From Gnetum montanum (lineage: Eukaryota > Streptophyta > Gnetopsida > Gnetales > Gnetaceae): a stretch of 64,000 bases of DNA. Location: contig MNCI01014495.1 of NCBI GenBank assembly GCA_015680685.1, positions 117,685 through 181,684 of the forward strand. Reading direction: 5' to 3'. How positions within the stretch are numbered: position 1 is the first letter of the stretch; each line of letters begins with the position of its first letter. A program made the position numbers and the translations under genes. Positions 35,244 through 47,700 of the stretch are shown here, piece after piece. The notes under the pieces were generated by a model. The model did no database searches. It was not told the origin of the DNA and saw only the letters and a list, made by a program, of their open reading frames with translations.

Positions 35244-35480
35244 CTATATATAAGCATTGTGGACTTGCTTTTGCCAATCACACTGAAATCGAATCTTGAC
35301 TCCTAAAACCTTTTGATAGCGTTGCGTTTTAACTTCATAACGAGATGAATATGCAATGTGTGGACGTTCGTCCAAAATGGAATCAAAATTTGTCTTTTTT
35401 GGCATCAAGGTTGCCAGTACTTGCCAAAGAAGAACTAATTGATGAGAGACATCTCGGGATTGAGATGAAAGAGCATAAAA
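35244..35480 (-). pseudogene. Exon-like open frame, function unknown
   Basis: A minus-strand frame of about 75 codons reads SFYALSSQSRDVSHQLVLLW, then DSILDERPHIAYSSRYEVK and VLGVKIRFQCDWQKQV, ending at TAG 35244-35246. The residue mix (W, C, many charged residues) looks like real protein more than chance translation. No start codon or convincing splice sites were fixed, and I cannot name a family. It might belong with the relics at 33821-33976 and 37440-38062, all on the same strand. Confidence 0.3.
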
Positions 35481-36565
35481 ACTTCTTTATTGGCTCCTTA
35501 ATGTAAGGCTGCAAATGCTGTATATTCGATGATCATTGGTTCTAACTTCTAACTATATCAAGCATGAGACTCAAAAAACATAGCTTTAAATAATATAAAA
35601 ATATTTTTATTTACATCCAGAATGAGGAGAATAATGGTATGCACTCACGGCACAACCATGTGAAGGCTTTGTGCAGAAATTATGCAGTTGTGTCACCAAA
35701 CAAAAAAGTTTGAAGTGGCGCAATCAGTGTCATGCATTTATTTTGCAGTAAATGGAAGTAGAAATTGAAGAATCTGCCACATAACTAGACAAACAATGGA
35801 AGTAGATATCGAAGAATCTGCTATGCAACTAGACAAACATATCTGAACTATTTTTTTTTTTTTTTGCATTTTTACAAATTTACCCTTGTGCATGACTTGC
35901 AATTTTGTGTAGTTTTTACATAAATATTTCACAGCATCACATTGCACATCAAAACATTAGCATAACACATCAAAGTCATGTGCATACACTAAAGGAAACT
36001 AAGGCCAATGGTTCAAGCAAAACAATAAAAATCTTGTTATACTTGAAAGTTGAAACAATTTGAAATTTTTAGCATAATGCAGACATTAAATGCATCTTAT
36101 AGAAAAGATTGTATGATCTTCGTGACCCACATTAAATGTTGAGACACACTTGATACGGAAAGCAGAAAATGGCAGTGTTCATGGCATTTGAAATTTATGC
36201 CGTCCACGTAAATATAATTTTGCTCAAAGACAGACATGGCTGCAAATAGAATAAAAGTAGAAAACTAATACCAAGCATATAAGCCAATAAAGTTTATCAG
36301 ATTTTAACATCAGGAATCCCTTCCCCACCACCATTTTCACAGACCTCTATCTGCTTCTGTTGTTAGTAATGCTCTCGGCAAATTCACGACACGTTAGCAG
36401 GAAATTCAGAGGCGGGTCTTTGGAGTTTTCAAATTTGTTGTTGTGAGTTGAGTTCATGTCTCTTGCATGTTTCACTCTAGAAAGATTTGAGAAGGATATG
36501 GTGCTGAAATTTTTTTTGAACTTTGAACAAGTGTATGCTTCGACTATTCTTGCTTTCAAATAGCA
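35481..36565. other. Non-coding DNA
   Basis: No gene recognised. It contains a duplicated segment around 35750-35830 (AATGGAAGTAGA...GAAGAATCTGC twice) and a T-run at about 35850. Confidence 0.4.
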
Positions 36566-36632
36566 TTTTCAGGACTCTTTGAATGTGGGACTGCCAGGGC
36601 ATTAAGGGCATGAGCTTGCTTTGGGGAGGACG
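36566..36632 (+). repeat. Stray fragment of Athila 3' non-coding DNA
   Basis: GGACTCTTTGAATGTGGGA...GGCATTAAGGGCATGAGC matches element B 20211-20275 and the complement of element A 2780-2845. Flanking sequence does not match. It is a short scrap without LTRs. Confidence 0.65.
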
Positions 36633-37439
36633 GCCATTATATGAAACCAGAGACGCAACATGAGATGGCCATGGCCCATGAATAAACATACGAAACCAAT
36701 CCACTAAATAAAAATCTTTTCTCTAAAATCATCTGAATAAACTAAAACGAAAAGTAAAGATCATCAAGGAGGTAAATCTAAGCAAAATAGGCAACTCAAT
36801 TAATACGAAAATCCACTAAAATCTACTGCAAGAAGATACTCTGTCCAGATTCGGCTGGAAGGATCGATTCCAGGAAAGATGATGATGAATAAAAAAAATA
36901 AAAAGTATAGAATGATAGAAGTAATTCCAAATCTGATAAGGCAAGTCTCCTACCCAGTCACCCAAATCAGACTGGGAAGACGAGACCCCCTTCATCAGGA
37001 GAAATGCTCATTGCCTTCTTCGTCTGCAGATAAAAAAGTGAAGATGTAGCAAAGAATTTTAGAGTTGAAAGAGAAATAAAGTGTTTGGAGAGTCTGCGGA
37101 AGCATCCAAATCCCTATCAATGGCGGAATAGGAGGAGCGTCTGTAAATAAAAGGTATTGGACGCAGATGCAATTTGCAGAAACAGGCAAGATTAGAAGCA
37201 ATTTGCAGTAAAAATATAGGTAAGATTTTAATTGACAACGAATGTTTTCATTGAGAGTTGAAAATCGGACAAAAAATTATAATTTACGTACCCAATGAGG
37301 ATTTTACACGCTTCTGTACGCGTGCCCGAATCCACCACGAATGATTCGTGAGATTTTCTTGGGAATCGCGAATCTCCGGCGCATAGCTTAAAACAGAGAA
37401 CAACTCCTCCTCCCCCCACAAGAAAACAATTGCAAAGAA
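36633..37439. other. Non-coding DNA before the exon-like relic
   Basis: No frame with motifs. It could be the 3' flank of the minus-strand relic at 37440-38062. Confidence 0.4.
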
Positions 37440-37459
37440 AAGCATACTGGAAATTCAGA

Positions 37460-38062
37460 AGCAACTGTAAATTGCCCCAAGGGTGAGCGCAACCAGGCCA
37501 AGAAAGACGAGGAAGACAAGAATTTCTATAAACTTAGATTGAAGGGTATCCGAGGAAGATGCTGGGACAGTCTCAGGCTTTGCAACCGTTGGAGACGACA
37601 GTGACTGGATCTAATTCTCTGAACCTTCTTCAGCAATTGCAGGATCAAACCCACTCCAAAGAGCAAAATGGGTGCCAAAGAATGCCAAATGATAGATCAC
37701 ACTGCATTTCCAAGTATTCCAATCTGCAATATTTTGGGGTAATTTTGAAAACAATGAAGAACAAGCAAGAATCTCTGTTGTTCTTTCTTTGTGCCATGTC
37801 TTCTTTCTCATCTGTGCAGTCTTGAACTTCAGCTTGATCCTGCTTGAAACAAAACTTAGCGCCGTTGTGCAAGCAGGAGAGAATGAAATGGTGTTGGGCA
37901 AAAGGGAAATTTGATGAATGCCCACCAATGAAATGGGCATGATCCAGGCTCCCATGGCTAGGATAGCGTTGGCAGCAAAGATTTCTTGGTAATTTGGATT
38001 TTGGGTGGCCACGTTTCTACCACCCTGTCCGTCCTATGGTTCTGTTTTTGCTGCTTCAGCCA
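37460..38062 (-). pseudogene. Gene relic with C-terminal membrane segment, unknown
   Basis: The minus-strand frame starts with ATG at 38060-38062 (MAEAAKTEP), then TAG, then GQGGRNVATQNPNYQEIFAAN and a hydrophobic stretch (AILAMGAWIMPISLVG). It stays open from 38012 to 37611. A second TAG at 37611 is followed by SLSSPTVAKPETVPASSSDT and a clear membrane segment (FIEILVFLVFLGLVALTLGA) just before the TGA near 37470. The middle part (about 37720-37850) may be an intron. It resembles a small two-membrane-segment plant protein, but I do not recognise it. Two in-frame TAGs argue for a pseudogene. Confidence 0.4.
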
Positions 38063-38859
38063 TGGATAATGATCCGCGGAAGCCTTTTTGGACGCTTTTG
38101 ATGCTTTGTGTTATACCTGTTAACTCCATCCAGTTGGTGACTAGATCCAGTTGCAAAGGTTACAAAGGCGTTGAATAATTTTAAAACCAAAGGCGAAGTA
38201 GAGTACGATGCCCTTGCAACATCGGATTACAGGGAAAATCTTCTACATTAACCTCGTAATCTTTTATTGAAGAGTCCTTAGCGATGGTAATTTAATAACC
38301 TACAACATTGTTACGAGATGTGAAACATATTCAAATTTAAAAAGCACTTATATCATGATTATGATTTGGTCTCAATAAAATGGGGTATGCAATTTCTTTT
38401 ACCCTATTTGGTGTTACCAAGAGCAAGATTTTTATTTATTTGTAGTTTATTTAAATTATCTTTTATCATTTTTTCCATGTCTTCTTTCGTCTTGCTTTCA
38501 ATGGCTTTCTTGGAACTGTGATTGTGATGTAGCAACATTTCGAGGATGCCTTAGTAAGCTCTTGCTCATTTTCCACAACAAACAAGCTCTCATATGCATC
38601 ACATTTAGAGAATATTGTAGCATCTACAAAATTTGAAAAAGAACTCATTCATGAAATTTGGCAAGGTTTTATAGCTTACTACTAACCTGACACCAACCCT
38701 CCTCCTTTTGTATCAAAGTAAAAATATATATATATATATATATATATGCATTGCAATATTCCTTTTATAATATTTATGAAACAAAATGAAGCTTTATTAC
38801 ATCCAAAGACTCATAGGATCTATTAGACAAATATTACATTTTCATGAAAAATAAAGATA
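38063..38859. other. Unassigned DNA left of the LINE
   Basis: A minus-strand frame at 38466-38648 has no motif. An (AT)n run lies at 38724-38748. Confidence 0.4.
38724..38748. repeat. (AT)n microsatellite
   Basis: An uninterrupted AT run of about 12 units. Confidence 0.9.
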
Positions 38860-41178
38860 CACTCTATAAATTGACCAAGAACCAATGGGGATATCAAAAA
38901 CAAATCATATAGGCTTTTTTCTATAACATTATAACATTGTCTCAAAGGGGTAATCATAGCACAAGAAAGAAACACAGGTAACTTATCGTTAAGGGTTCCT
39001 GATTTACATAACCTACAAATGCATTCTTCTTAGAGGAGTTGAATCCATCTTCCACTTTCAATTCTAAGACAGTGAGAACTTAAGCAAAGCTTGCTGATAA
39101 CATTCCAATACTTAATAGGAATAGTAGCTAGGAGATAGTGAGCTTCTACATCTAGTTTATTAGATCTAATGTCGTGTAAATAAACTTACCTGTTGCCTCT
39201 TACATTGGCCCACACCTATGTTAAAACCTTCTATATGACTAGTTGGAGAATATGCTTAGGATTTTCCCCTCATGTCCTCCCAAGAGATATTCTATTTTCT
39301 CAAACACTGCATCTCCTAAAAATACCAACCACGGTCTCATGAATCTTCAAGGACTTCTTTAGAAAATTTGTCTTGCCTTGAGATATGCAAGCTATGAGTG
39401 TATGTAATAAATTGGCACAAAGTTTCTACTTCTAAAGGTAATAAATCACATTCACATAATAACATTGAATAAGGTGTTTGCATCTTCACATTTAACTCAT
39501 TGAGAAGAAAAGCTTTTTGCACTCTATCAATATCTTTTCAAAGTTTAGCACTAAATCCAAGTTCCAAAACAACACATCTATACAATATAATAGGATAGAT
39601 GATAATAATTTTCTAAAATTTGTAACATATGTTGTATACCTTTTGCAATAGTGAAGATCAAGATAGCAAATCTATATATAAAATAAGATTCACTACTTGG
39701 GATCCAATTTTGATAGCATGACTATCTTACCCATTGCACAACTATTCTTGCATTTCATTAATAAAGATACCAAAAAGAGTTCAGGAAAGTGGACAACCTT
39801 GCTTAACTTCAATTTGCTTTAGAATTGAAATTTTTTCTCTCAATTGCTCTGTAATTTCAATAATCACTTCCTCATACAATCCTTGAGCTACTATACTCAA
39901 ATCTAAAGGAAGACCAATTTTATGCAAGTGCAACCATAGTTTTGCACAAATCATTGAATCATATGCTTTTGCAAAATTAGTAAAACAAATAAAAACTTTT
40001 TTATTAGGCATTTTTGCAAACTCTATGCAATATCTAAGAGTAATTAATTGATCAATAGTAAAGTGATTTTGTCTAAAACCTGCTTGACATCTTGCCCTAA
40101 CCTAGTTACCTTTAGCCCAAGAACTAATTCTCTTTTCTACTAGAATGCCCAATAACTTAGCAAAAATTATACTCACAATAATCATTCAATAATTGTTCAA
40201 ATTATTTTTATCCTCTTTTTTATATAACAATATAGATTTACTAGTTTTCCAATGTTGATTTAATCATTTCTTACTTGCTGAATTTACTTTGCACCAAATT
40301 TCTCTATGAACTAGAGATCCTGCCCACTTTAATAATTCTACATATAAACCATATGAATCTATGACTTTGCCATATGCTAGCTTTTTAATACCATTTGTGA
40401 CTTCCTTAATAGTAAATTTAAGAGGTGCTTATTATACAGTAGTAGTAGAATTATCATCTTGTCATGTAAATAGCTTATTGTAAAATGAGTAAATATCTTG
40501 AAAATAAAAATTAAATGATGAAGATACTTTATGATAAAAACATTGCCAAAATTGTCTAGGTTCCTTTTAATGGTGTAAGCAAAATATTCCTATTGTTATG
40601 TGATAAGTTTCCTTCTCTTGGTTTTAATCAAGCATTTATATGCCATAACTAAACTTTATCTATTACTCTTATTTTTATTCTTAATATTCTACCTAGCTTA
40701 CATGCAATCCTCATTAAACCAAGTCTTCTAAACACTTGATTATTATGAAGGCATAACTTGCTTAGCTACTATAAGAAAAATTTGTGCAAGTTTCTTATCA
40801 TATCTTTCAAGAGCCCATTTGTTATGTGTTGCATTCATATATTTTTCCTTGACTATTAGGATGCATCTGTACTAATATTTTTTTATTCTTATTTTTTGTT
40901 ATTTAAGAAATAATTGGAATTTATAACAAAAACTCAACATGATGATGGCAATACTCCACTAAATCTTCTCTAACTTTTAACTTAATAAAATCAATATCTT
41001 AATAAGAACATAAAAGCAAATAAATGCAAGAGTTACCATGAGGTCTTGTGAAAGTAAATGATGAAGATTGAGGAAATCTAGCAAGTCCACTACAAATCAA
41101 AAGATTAAAAAATTTTGTCCATTCTAATAGTTGTTGGCCCATATTATTAATAGTGCCATTTGCAGTTGGGTCCAATTA
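38860..41178 (-). mobile_element. LINE (APE-type non-LTR retrotransposon), truncated and decayed
   Basis: The minus strand reads, in order, the end of an endonuclease domain, RT and a C-terminal zinc-type end. The endonuclease end is at about 40900-41165 (NNMGQQLLEWTKFFN, SGLARFPQSSSFTFTR). The RT core is at 39781-40011 (FICFTNFAKAYDSM, then VKQGCPLS). A post-RT region is at 39337-39522 (QKAFLLNELNVKMQTPYSML). A Cys-containing end lies near 39040. The GCPLS form of the RT box points away from the L1 clade and is compatible with RTE-like elements; that placement is tentative. The 5' part is cut off where the LTR of element E begins. Stops and frameshifts are frequent. Confidence 0.8.
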
Positions 41179-42345
41179 TGATGTTCAACAATATCTGATG
41201 AGTCATGTTTTACAAGATTATGATATTAGGTATCTAATATCAAGGCCGCGATGTCGGGTATCCAATATCGGGCCATAACCTTCGATGTTGGGGGTCCAAT
41301 ATCACCCCTTCCATGCTAGCCTATAAATACCACACTTGGGTACACGGTAGGGATATAGATTTAGATAGATTTTTAGTAGTAGAAAGAAGATAAATTTTAA
41401 GTTTTGTTAGTTTCTAATGCATGCCCGTAGTGTGATGTTAAGTGATTGTATAACATCCTTATTCGAGTGTGATGTACTTAGACACGTTACATGTTCAGCA
41501 ATAAAGATCGAGATTATTTCCATCATTGCAACATCCACTAAACTCTATTATTTCTTTTAATTGCTTAAAGGTTTATTGTTCTCCTTAGTTAATGTTATGA
41601 TTCATTGCTCTTTATTATTATTTCTATTGTTAAGTAGAATGAATACGACTAATTATGAGCACTTAAGTATAACTACTTGGTAACTCAGTAGTGTTTTTGT
41701 TTGGTATGCCCAATAATGATACACTTGCTAATCCTAGCGATAGTTAACCAAAGTCCAAGGCATGTACAGACGATTAGGAATAAATACTCATCACACGTAG
41801 GCTAGTTCAAACCTTACTCTTCATTGTTACTTAGTTTAAATAATTGATTTCTTCATTATCTTTAGGAGCAGCATAGGGTTGAACAACATCAACTATCATA
41901 TGCCTCACTTTGGACTAAACAATATGTGACAACTAAGATACTACTAGTCCAAGTGGGAACACAGCAAACTGTGATCAAAGCATAATGATCTAAATGCATA
42001 AATAGTCCCTTCCATGGAATTTGACTAGATTATGCATAAACACTTATGATTCATATGGTTGGGTGTAGGAGTACCTTGCCACTCATCGTTGGCATTGTTG
42101 CTAGGGATGGTGCTAGTTATCTAAATTAGTTATATTATATATGATCATTGTAAATGCATTAATGATTTATCTTTCAAACAATATTAAATCACACATGTCA
42201 ATAACTAATAATAATGTCTCTTTCACAAGGAAGCGATAATGCATTGTATGAAGAAAACATTCATTGGAGAACTAACAAGATGTATATTGAAGAAAATTGA
42301 AGTGACTAACGTCATGTAGGGGTTTCATATGTTCATGACCACCCT
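41179..42345 (+). mobile_element. Element E: Athila-like 5' LTR and gag start
   Basis: An LTR at about 41179-42086 (TGATGTTCAAC...CACTCATCG) has GATATC-type words at 41220-41310, TATAAATA at about 41323 and AATAAA at about 41502. It is followed by the family primer site (TTGGCATTGTTGCTAGGGAT, 42087-42106). About 240 bp further are preserved, including a gag-like start near 42213 (MSLSQGSDNALYEEN). It ends where the LTR of F begins. The exact 5' end is uncertain (41179 or 41196). Confidence 0.75.
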
Positions 42346-43170
42346 TGATGAATCGTGATATCACGTACATGATATCGCGTTCACAATATCACATCCATGA
42401 TATCAGATTAACCTTGCGATGTCGGATACCCGATATCGTAGCCTACCTCCTTGTCTATAAATAAGAGGCGGCACCCTTGGTTTTGAAAGTTAGAAGTTAG
42501 TCCCTTAGCCAAACTCTTTCCATTTTCTCCCTCCAAAGTTAGAATTATTTCTACGTGCCCGCAGTAGGAGTCATAGAGTGAATGAATCTTTATGCAAGCA
42601 TTGTGTACCTGAGCACACTTTGTGTACGACAATAAAGATGAACTTTATGATAAACCTTGCAGCATACAAAATAGATTAATTAGTGTTAATTATTATTTAA
42701 TTCTTTCATAGTTAATTAATGATTTCTCTCACCCTAAAACTCTCTTAGTTAAATACACTCAATATGACCTCTTCAAGCATGCATATAGTGCTTGGTAATC
42801 CAATAACGATTAGCGTTTGGTAATCCCAGCAGCGTTGCACTGGTTCAGGATGTGTACAACAAGTGGAAACAGATACTGGTGTAGAACTTAGTTAATGAAT
42901 AGTTAAATTAGATTAGTTACTTAGTTCTCTCTCTCTTCCCTCCTTATTAGTGTAGGATATAAAACACATAAAAGCCATAAAAATCATATGCCTCAAGCTT
43001 ACTTAACCATACAATCATGACATACAAGTAAGTTTGGGAAGACAATGATTAATCAACCCGTTATTGTTCTACAAAGACGCATAAACACTTAGTCCTTGGA
43101 ATTCGACTGGATCGTGCGTGAAACACTCGTATTCATATGGTTGAGCATAGGTGTACCTCGTCGCTCATCA
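42346..43170 (+). repeat. Element F 5' LTR
   Basis: TGATGAATCG...GCTCATCA. GATATC palindromes crowd 42357-42437, then TATAAATA 42456-42463 and AATAAA 42631-42636. It matches the LTRs of A and B through the CCCGCAGTAGGAGTC and GCGTTTGGTAATCCCAGCAG regions. Confidence 0.88.
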
Positions 43171-43192
43171 TTGGTGTCATTGCCAGGGACTT
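43171..43192 (+). promoter_or_regulatory. Element F primer-binding site
   Basis: TTGGTGTCATTGCCAGGGAC directly after the LTR. It is tRNA-Asp-like with C-to-T type changes. Confidence 0.77.
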
Positions 43193-43302
43193 AGTTGTTT
43201 GTGCGCTAACTAGAACTTAGGAAATCATTCACATCGTTGGAACAAACCCTTAGGATTGGTTAAGAAAAAGATAATAGTACCTTGCACACTGAACAAGACA
43301 AG

Positions 43303-45700
43303 ATGTCTTCTTCTTCACACAAAAGCACTTCACCACCTAGGACTAACATAGGAAGTAATTGACAGTAGAATACACATGACATTGACCCACCAGTTCCTCA
43401 TCAGTTTCAGGTGGTATATGTTCATCCCAATGAATATGTACCTGACTTCACCTTTATTCTTCACCAAGACAAGTAGTTGCATTGGCGTGACTTGGAAGGT
43501 AACATAGTATTACCTCTTGACCGTTCAGTCCCAAGTATGCTTCTTTGTGCTCTCACATGAATAAGCATGCAACACTTACAGGCAGAGTACATTGCATAGG
43601 ACTATGATTCGAGAGACTATCATCCCACCGAAGTGCAATGTTAAAAGGACTTGCAACAGGAGAGACACCATAAATCCTTAAAGGGAAAATGGTCTAAGGA
43701 TGCCCCACACATTTTTAGTGAAATTGAGGATGATGAACCTACCTCAGGTAGTCACCCACATAACGATGTTCCTCCCCTTCACTTTGGCCAAGGGGTTGTG
43801 TATCAGAACCTTCATTCTACTATTCACAACCCAGGTGCTGATACCAACAGACACAAAGAGTCCGAAAAAGAAATAAGGACACATGACAAAGGTGGGCATC
43901 CTAATTGCAATCGCGATCAAGGGAGAGACCACCGAAGAGAAGGTAGTAGACACTATCGTGATGGTGGTTCTCCTTCTTCTTCACCTCCATCATCCCCTTC
44001 ACCCTCTCCTTCCGTGTATAGACATAGCCATAGAGAAACAAATCATCAGGATAAGGGGAAAAAAAGTGGAAGTCATAGACGAGACAACCAAGATAAAGGA
44101 TGAGGGCACTCTAGGGAATCACACCATAGAAGAAGGGAGAGTAGGGAACCACGTAGACATCATAGATGCTACGAACAAGATGATCATGATGAATCCCTAC
44201 CCACCACGTGAAGCATGCTAGACATAACTGAGGTGGTGAGAGTTCCAACAAGGCACCAAAAGATAGTAGGATCAAGAAGCTAGACATGAATAACATCCCG
44301 TGATTTGAAGGGGGATATAACACTGATCCTCAAAATCACTTACAAGAATTTCATGATGCATGTGCCTTGCAAAACATAGAAAATGAGTGGCAAAAGATTA
44401 AGTTGTTCCCATGAACACTAATAAAAGAAGCTGAAAGTTGGTACCGGTCCTTAGAACCAGAATCCATTCGTAGGTGGAGTATGATGTTAGAACTATTCAA
44501 CGATATCTAACCTACGAAAGAAAATCCAAGGATGAAAACAAGGAAATCATGAACCCTTGGATGCTACCATGGGCCGCTATTATGCACTCTTACATTGTTG
44601 TCTTGGCCATGATTATTTGCAACGGGATCAACTATGCCATCTCATAGATGGGCTTATGCATTAAATAAGAAGGACCCTTGGGACTTATGCCCAAGGAAGG
44701 ATATTTGTGCTTAGGTCCCATCAAAGTCATAGACTACTGGAGCAAGTAGCTAAAGAAGAAGGGGAGCTATGAAAAAGAGAGAGTGCGGAAGAATACAACC
44801 GAGATCCTTCTCTCCGAAAGAAGGGAGTAAGATTTTTTGAGGATGAGGAAGAGTCACCACTCAAAGAGATGATGAATAGGAAAATCTTGCCTATTCATAA
44901 GTTAGCATTCAAAGTATCTACAAAGGTAGACCAAATGTGGGACTCCCTGGATAGTATGTTTCAAACTGTGCTCAAAGTAGTAGAGGAGTCTAGGGAGCGA
45001 GGTAGTGACCGTGACAAAAGGAAAAAGAGAGAAGTAGAAAATGCACGTAACAAGGGTAAGGGTAAAGTTGCTATCATTGAAGAGGTTGTGGACTCAGACA
45101 TGGACGATGATAGTGGATGTGAGATCTATCAATACAACCATCCTAAGAGATGTTGCCCTATAATCTCATATTTATAGTAGTCTAGGATGTATGCACTTAA
45201 TCCACGTTTAAACAAATGGCAAACATCCTGACGGTTACCTTATCCCCAAGGTAACCCAAGGCAATTCCACCAACCTTTAACGTATTATCCAAGTGGAACT
45301 CCACCACAACCAATTGAGCAACATCAACAGTAGCAGCACCCACAATCATGGGAATGCCACCGCCAAGGCAACAATATCCTTACCAGTAACCTGATCCATA
45401 TGAATACTACATGCAACATCCAATCTCTCCACATGACTCTGTTGGTCACGTTACTCCCCAACATCACTACCAGGCCTGTGAGTACTATAGGACTTCCTCT
45501 CCTATGGGTGACATTCCACAAGTATACCATCTTTCCAATCTGATTGCATCTCTCCCACCAATAGCTCCATTACCACCTGCTCTAGCAATGCAAGGTGAAC
45601 TCCCTGCTCAGCCACAACAACGCAACGCCACAAGGGTTGTTAATCCTCAACCTACTGTTGGTTCTGACAATTGTATGAAGAAAAGATCTTTCTTCAGAAC
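43303..45700 (+). pseudogene. Element F gag, decayed
   Basis: The start ATG 43303 (MSSSSHKSTSPPR) matches B. The N-terminal block with VYVHPNEYVPDFTFILHQD has stops where A or B have CAG, CGA and others. The frame at 43651-44103 carries the Arg/Ser/His-rich linker (SPSSSPPSSPSPSPS). The capsid part (44220-44520) is broken. 44869-45177 has a helical charged region (KVDQMWDSLDSMFQTVLK) and a damaged knuckle, CEIYQYNHPKRCC, with the second Cys replaced by Tyr. A Pro/Gln-rich tail (about 45200-45650) leads to the protease. Confidence 0.8.
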
Positions 45701-46409
45701 CAATAGTCTAACCAAGCCTTTACAACCTCAAGTGGTTGAGTCTTTGGATGCCTCTGTATCAACTAAAGCTTTGGATCCCCCTTCGAACTTAACAACGCAT
45801 TCAACACATACAGTTATGTTAACACATATCGTTACAGATTGGATCAAAGTTGGCCACCTTCCCAGGAAATTCTCTGATCCTGGGAGTCCCCTAATCTATC
45901 TACAAATCACCGGGAATGAGCCATGCAAAGCTCTTTTGGATTCAGGTTTTGATGTCAACCTAATATCCCAGGAAATGTATAAGGCCTGGAACCTACCCCC
46001 ATTGAAAAAGAGAAATGTCCATTTAGAGTTAGCCAACCAATCCATCACCATCCCCTTGGGATTAGTGGAGGACATTGTTACCACCATTTGTGGATGGTCG
46101 TATCTAGCTGACTTCCTAGTAATCCAAGTGAATAACAGTAAGGGGAACTTCCCAATCATAATGGAAAGGGCATGGCTAAGCACTATTGATGCGTGCCTAG
46201 GTATCTGCAATCTTTCCCTACAAATATCTAAGGAAAACACTTTTGGAAAGATCGAGAAGAAGAATGTTCCATGCATTGCATACAGTGACATAGGGTGGAA
46301 TTGCGTGCAGAGATCATGGGTTGTGCAAAGTTTAGCATTACCTACATGCAATCAATGTGCACAAATGATCAACATGCAAAGGTGCTTGTATGTAGTAGCC
46401 ACAAAATAA
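45700..46409 (+). pseudogene. Element F protease domain in a 332-codon open frame
   Basis: This frame (45411-46409) is the longest undamaged one in the window. Its first third is the gag-protease linker (NLIASLPPIAPLPPALAMQG, RNATRVVNPQP). The protease proper has GNEPCKALLDSGFDVNLI with an intact D-S-G active site at about 45938, then ANQSITIPLGLVEDIVTT and FPIIMERAWLSTIDACLGI. The usual family form near the end is IIMGRxWL, and Glu replaces Gly here. It ends at a TAA before the pre-RT linker. Confidence 0.85.
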
Positions 46410-46571
46410 GAAGACACCTAGTGGCTGATAGCTAATCAAGAAAGTAGCTCACTTCCATGCATGGAACTAACTGAGGGTTTGACTTGCACTTATATAGATA
46501 ACATTGATGCATTAGAGCAAGTCCACCACCAACTTCCTAGTCCTAACTTAGAAAACATCAACTAGGAAAAG

Positions 46572-47700
46572 TTGGAAATTCCCAAGAAATTTAAACAAGA
46601 GCCCTTGGAGCTAAAACCATTGCCCACCGGTATGGAAAACACATTCCTTAAGAATGGAAAACTAGTAATCATCAACACAAGACTTGCTCCACAACAAAAA
46701 GAAAGTTTGCTCAAGGTAATAAACAAGTGGTCAAAAGCCTTCACCTGGTCATATCTGGAATTAACTGGAATAGATCCTAGGATATGCTAACACAGGATTT
46801 ACACTGACTCCTCCATGAAGCCTCGAAAACAACCATAGAGGTGATTGAACCCAAGGTTGAAGCAAGTAGTAAAAGAAGAAATTGAACAGCTTCTAAAGGC
46901 TATGTTCATATACCCCATTGGTGATAGCAAGTGGGATAGCCCCTTAGTAATCGTGCCTGAAAAGAGAGGCAAATTGAGGGTGTGCATACATTTTAGGCTA
47001 CTAAATATGGCAACATTTAAGGATCACTTTCCATTGTCATTTGTTAACCAAGTCTTGGACATAATCGCAGGGCATTGCTATTATAGTTTTCTGGATGGTT
47101 ATAGTGGATACAACCAAATAAAAATAGCCCCAGAAGACCAAGCCAAAACTACGTTCACTAGTCCTTGGGGAAAGTTTGCATATAAACAAATGTTGTTAGC
47201 TTTTGCAATGCCCCTACCATGTTTCAACGCTTAGTTCTAAGCATATTCCAGCAGCAGATAGGAAATGGTGTGGAAGTCTTTATGGATGACTTCTCCACTT
47301 ACGAAGCAAGTTTTGATCAAGACTTGGACCAGTTAGAGTAAGTACTAAAAATATGTGTAAAGACTAATCTAAGGCTCAACTGGAAGAAAATCCATTTAAT
47401 GGTCCAAGAAGGCATAGTACTTGGGCATAAAATTTCATAGGCAGGGATAGAGGTAGACCTTGAGAAAATCAAGGTCATCCAAGGAATTACCCATCAATTG
47501 AAAACATTCAAAGACATTCAGTCATTCCTTGGACACACTGGCTACTATAGGAGATTCATAGAGAACTTTTCGAAGGTTTCCAAACCATTGGTAGAGTTAA
47601 TGAAAAAGGATGTACCCTTCGAGTAGACTAGGGAATGCAAACTAGCCTTCCAAACTTTAAAGCAGAAGCTCATAAAAACACCCATTCTACAAGCCCTTGA
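46572..47700 (+). pseudogene. Element F reverse transcriptase
   Basis: Pre-RT linker (PKKFKQEPLELKPLP), then SYLELTGIDPRIC, MKPRKQP and LNPRLKQVVKEEIEQLL. KRGKLRVCIHFRLLN lacks the usual Asp of CIDFR (His here). Then come HYYSFLDGYSGYNQIKIAPE-type bases at about 47075-47130 and, after a frameshift near 47215, VEVFMDDFSTY with the catalytic pair of Asp (about 47269-47300). LGHTGYYRRFIENFSK closes the domain. In-frame stops are mainly TAG and TAA. Confidence 0.88.
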
